From positions 1 through 7,298 of the forward strand of contig JAUVTO010000088.1 of assembly GCA_030601485.1 (NCBI GenBank): 7,298 bases of DNA, in the 5' to 3' direction. Positions within the stretch are counted from its first letter, which is position 1. Every line of letters starts with the position of its first letter. The notes beneath the pieces are model-generated. The model was given only the letters and a program-made list of their open reading frames with translations. It searched no databases and was not told the origin of the DNA. This DNA comes from Desulfobacterales bacterium (GTDB lineage: Bacteria > Desulfobacterota > Desulfobacteria > Desulfobacterales > UBA11574). Both the position numbers and the translations under genes were made by a program. Below are positions 6,217-7,298 of this stretch, one piece after another.

Positions 6217-6728
6217 ATGGGCAAATCATTTGAGCCATATCGAAGGATAACTCCAATTATGCGGGAAAAAATTTACGATAATAAGTATCTAAAGCCGTTT
6301 TTGGTCATTTTCAGTTTTATCCTCACCATAATGATTGGTGTCATTCGATACCTTACGGGACCGGAATTGGCATTATCTCTTTTTTATCTATTCCCTATCG
6401 CTTTGGTAACTTGGAATGTGGGAAGACGAGCTGGAATTATTATATCCGTGTAATTGACATAATTGCTCGATTTGGTGGGGATGAATTTGGTATTCTTTTA
6501 TCTGAGACCGGTGCCGAAGCTGCTTCTTTAGTTGCAAGGAAACTCAAGAATAAACTTTTAAGCATTATGCAGGGTAATGGATGGTCTGTCACATTTAGTA
6601 TGGGGGTAGTAACATTTGAAATCTTCCCCGACAGTGTTGATGAAATGATAAAGGTTGCTGATTCTCAAATGTATTCCGCAAAGAAAAAAGGCAAAAATAG
6701 GACTCATCATAAGATAATCACTGAATAA
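6217..6728 (+). pseudogene. Diguanylate cyclase (GGDEF) gene with internal deletion and frameshift
   Basis: Two halves of one membrane diguanylate cyclase lie in different frames. The 5' part (to the TAA at 6451-6453) encodes an N-terminus with two likely membrane segments (around FLVIFSFILTIMIGVI and LALSLFYLFPIALV), ending GRRAGIIISV. The 3' part, in the frame used from about 6444 to 6728, encodes R-V-I-D, five residues, GGDEF (6474-6488) and the rest of the domain through to SAKKKGKN. RxxD five residues before GGDEF is the c-di-GMP inhibitory I-site. Missing are any further membrane segments, the linker and the first half of the GGDEF domain with its metal-binding Asp, so catalysis is impossible. 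The original start may be ATG 6259, preceded by AGGA at 6244-6247, rather than 6217. It follows the CoA-transferase by 31 bp. Translation of the 3' part from ATG 6411 is unlikely, as no ribosome binding site is seen. Confidence 0.85.
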
Positions 6729-6752
6729 GCCGCGCCCGAAGGACGCGGCTTA
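6726..6752 (+). terminator. Possible terminator hairpin overlapping the pseudogene stop codon
   Basis: TAAGCCGCG (6726-6734) and CGCGGCTTA (6744-6752) form a perfect 9-bp GC-rich stem with a 9-base loop; the TAA stop of the GGDEF fragment is its first three bases. No run of Ts follows on either strand, so intrinsic termination would be weak or the hairpin may act as an RNA 3' end stabiliser. It sits between convergent genes, where a bidirectional terminator would make sense. Confidence 0.55.
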
Positions 6753-6848
6753 TGTTGGTCCTTGTGAAAAACATTCAACCTCTGCAAATAATTTAGCCTC
6801 TACCCTACCCTAAATATACAAAATTCTGAGTCTTTATACGGATAGTAT

Positions 6849-7298
6849 TCAAGCCACCTTTTGAACCGCTTCCGGTTCCGTCTTGATGGTGGCACGCAGC
6901 TTGGCCAGCGCCTGGTGCGCGGCATTGATCATCGGATGTACGGTCGGCGCCGATGTCAGCAGCGGATGGGTAGCAATCTGCATCATATCCAGCTCACGCA
7001 CCGTGACCTTCTTCTGAATCGCCAGGGCAATTACATTGATTAACTCACCTACTGACGGCCCACCGGATACCTGGCCGCCGAGAATGATACCCGCGCGATC
7101 TGCGAAGACCAGCTTTACTTTCATTTCGTGGGCTCCGGGAAGCATTCCTGGATGACGATCCGGAGCTGCGGCGGTAGCCGAAACAATACGAAATCCCTCT
7201 TTTTCGCAGGTTCGACACGTCATTCCGGCGCTGGCAAACGAAATACCACCGATCTGTGTGGAAAAAGCGGCGATGGTGCCCTGTATTTGATGCAGCAC
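6849..7298 (-). CDS. FAD/NAD(P)-dependent disulfide-reductase-family oxidoreductase, C-terminal part
   Basis: The last 149 residues of a pyridine nucleotide-disulfide oxidoreductase family protein; the N-terminal FAD and NAD(P) domains lie beyond the right edge, so no start is assigned. The visible part is the dimerisation domain: IGGISFASAGMT (17-27), PDRHPGMLPGA (46-56), KLVFADRAGIILGGQVSGG (62-80), SVGELINVIALAIQKKVTVREL (82-103) and ATHPLLTSAP (109-118). The HP is retained but the following Glu of the lipoamide-dehydrogenase and glutathione-reductase HPTxxE motif is not, which points to the NADH-oxidase or CoA-disulfide-reductase-like branch rather than those enzymes. Two cysteines form C-R-T-C at 28-31. 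The stop is TGA (6849-6851 on the + strand as tca). The segment looks visibly more GC-rich than the rest of the window, by eye only. It is convergent with the cluster and separate from it. Confidence 0.88.
   Translation of the reverse strand: MLHQIQGTIAAFSTQIGGISFASAGMTCRTCEKEGFRIVSATAAAPDRHPGMLPGAHEMKVKLVFADRAGIILGGQVSGGPSVGELINVIALAIQKKVTVRELDMMQIATHPLLTSAPTVHPMINAAHQALAKLRATIKTEPEAVQKVA

Noticed and set aside
6411..6728. Stand-alone small GGDEF protein starting at ATG 6411
   Set aside because: No ribosome binding site, the first codons are an out-of-frame reading of the upstream membrane region, and the first half of the GGDEF domain is missing; a deletion pseudogene explains it better.
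6887..6901. TGGCACGCAGCTTGG, a sigma-54-like sequence on the + strand
   Set aside because: The -12 element reads TTGG instead of TTGC, and it lies inside the - strand oxidoreductase gene pointing into its body, with no + strand gene ahead.

Overview
The window looks like a chromosomal segment of an anaerobic Desulfobacterota bacterium (deltaproteobacterial, Desulfobacterales-like). This is inferred from remembered family resemblance: a CBS-CBS-ACT protein, several universal stress proteins (Usp), a cytidylate-kinase-like protein and a glutaconate-type CoA-transferase. No database search was possible. No rRNA, tRNA, CRISPR array or insertion sequence was seen.

Layout. Positions 1-703 hold no gene I can defend. 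They do hold a four-unit 8-bp tandem repeat (36-67), a textbook sigma-54 (-24/-12) promoter match on the + strand (323-338) and an inverted repeat around it. From about 704 to 6185 seven genes run on the + strand with gaps of only 30 to 94 bp: CBS-CBS-ACT protein, Usp, cytidylate-kinase-like protein, double-domain Usp, a second single-domain Usp about 71% identical to the first, and the alpha and beta subunits of a family I CoA-transferase. Then comes a diguanylate cyclase gene (6217-6728) broken by an internal deletion, closed by a hairpin that contains its stop codon. On the - strand, entering from the right edge, is the C-terminal part of an FAD/NAD(P)-dependent disulfide-reductase-family enzyme (6849-7298), convergent with the rest.

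How the genes may work together. CBS pairs and Usp domains commonly bind adenine nucleotides, and the kinase-like protein belongs to a nucleotide-binding fold. The first five genes therefore look like an energy- or stress-sensing module, placed directly upstream of an acyl-CoA-transferase. One reading is a sigma-54-controlled operon linking nucleotide status to acyl-CoA metabolism. Promoter and motifs are seen; the linkage is inference.

Most notable points: the sigma-54 site with a leader of about 350 nt; a CBS gene whose strong Shine-Dalgarno points to an AUA codon rather than the first AUG; a double Usp with a different defect in each nucleotide-binding motif; and a GGDEF pseudogene whose deletion junction is readable in two frames.
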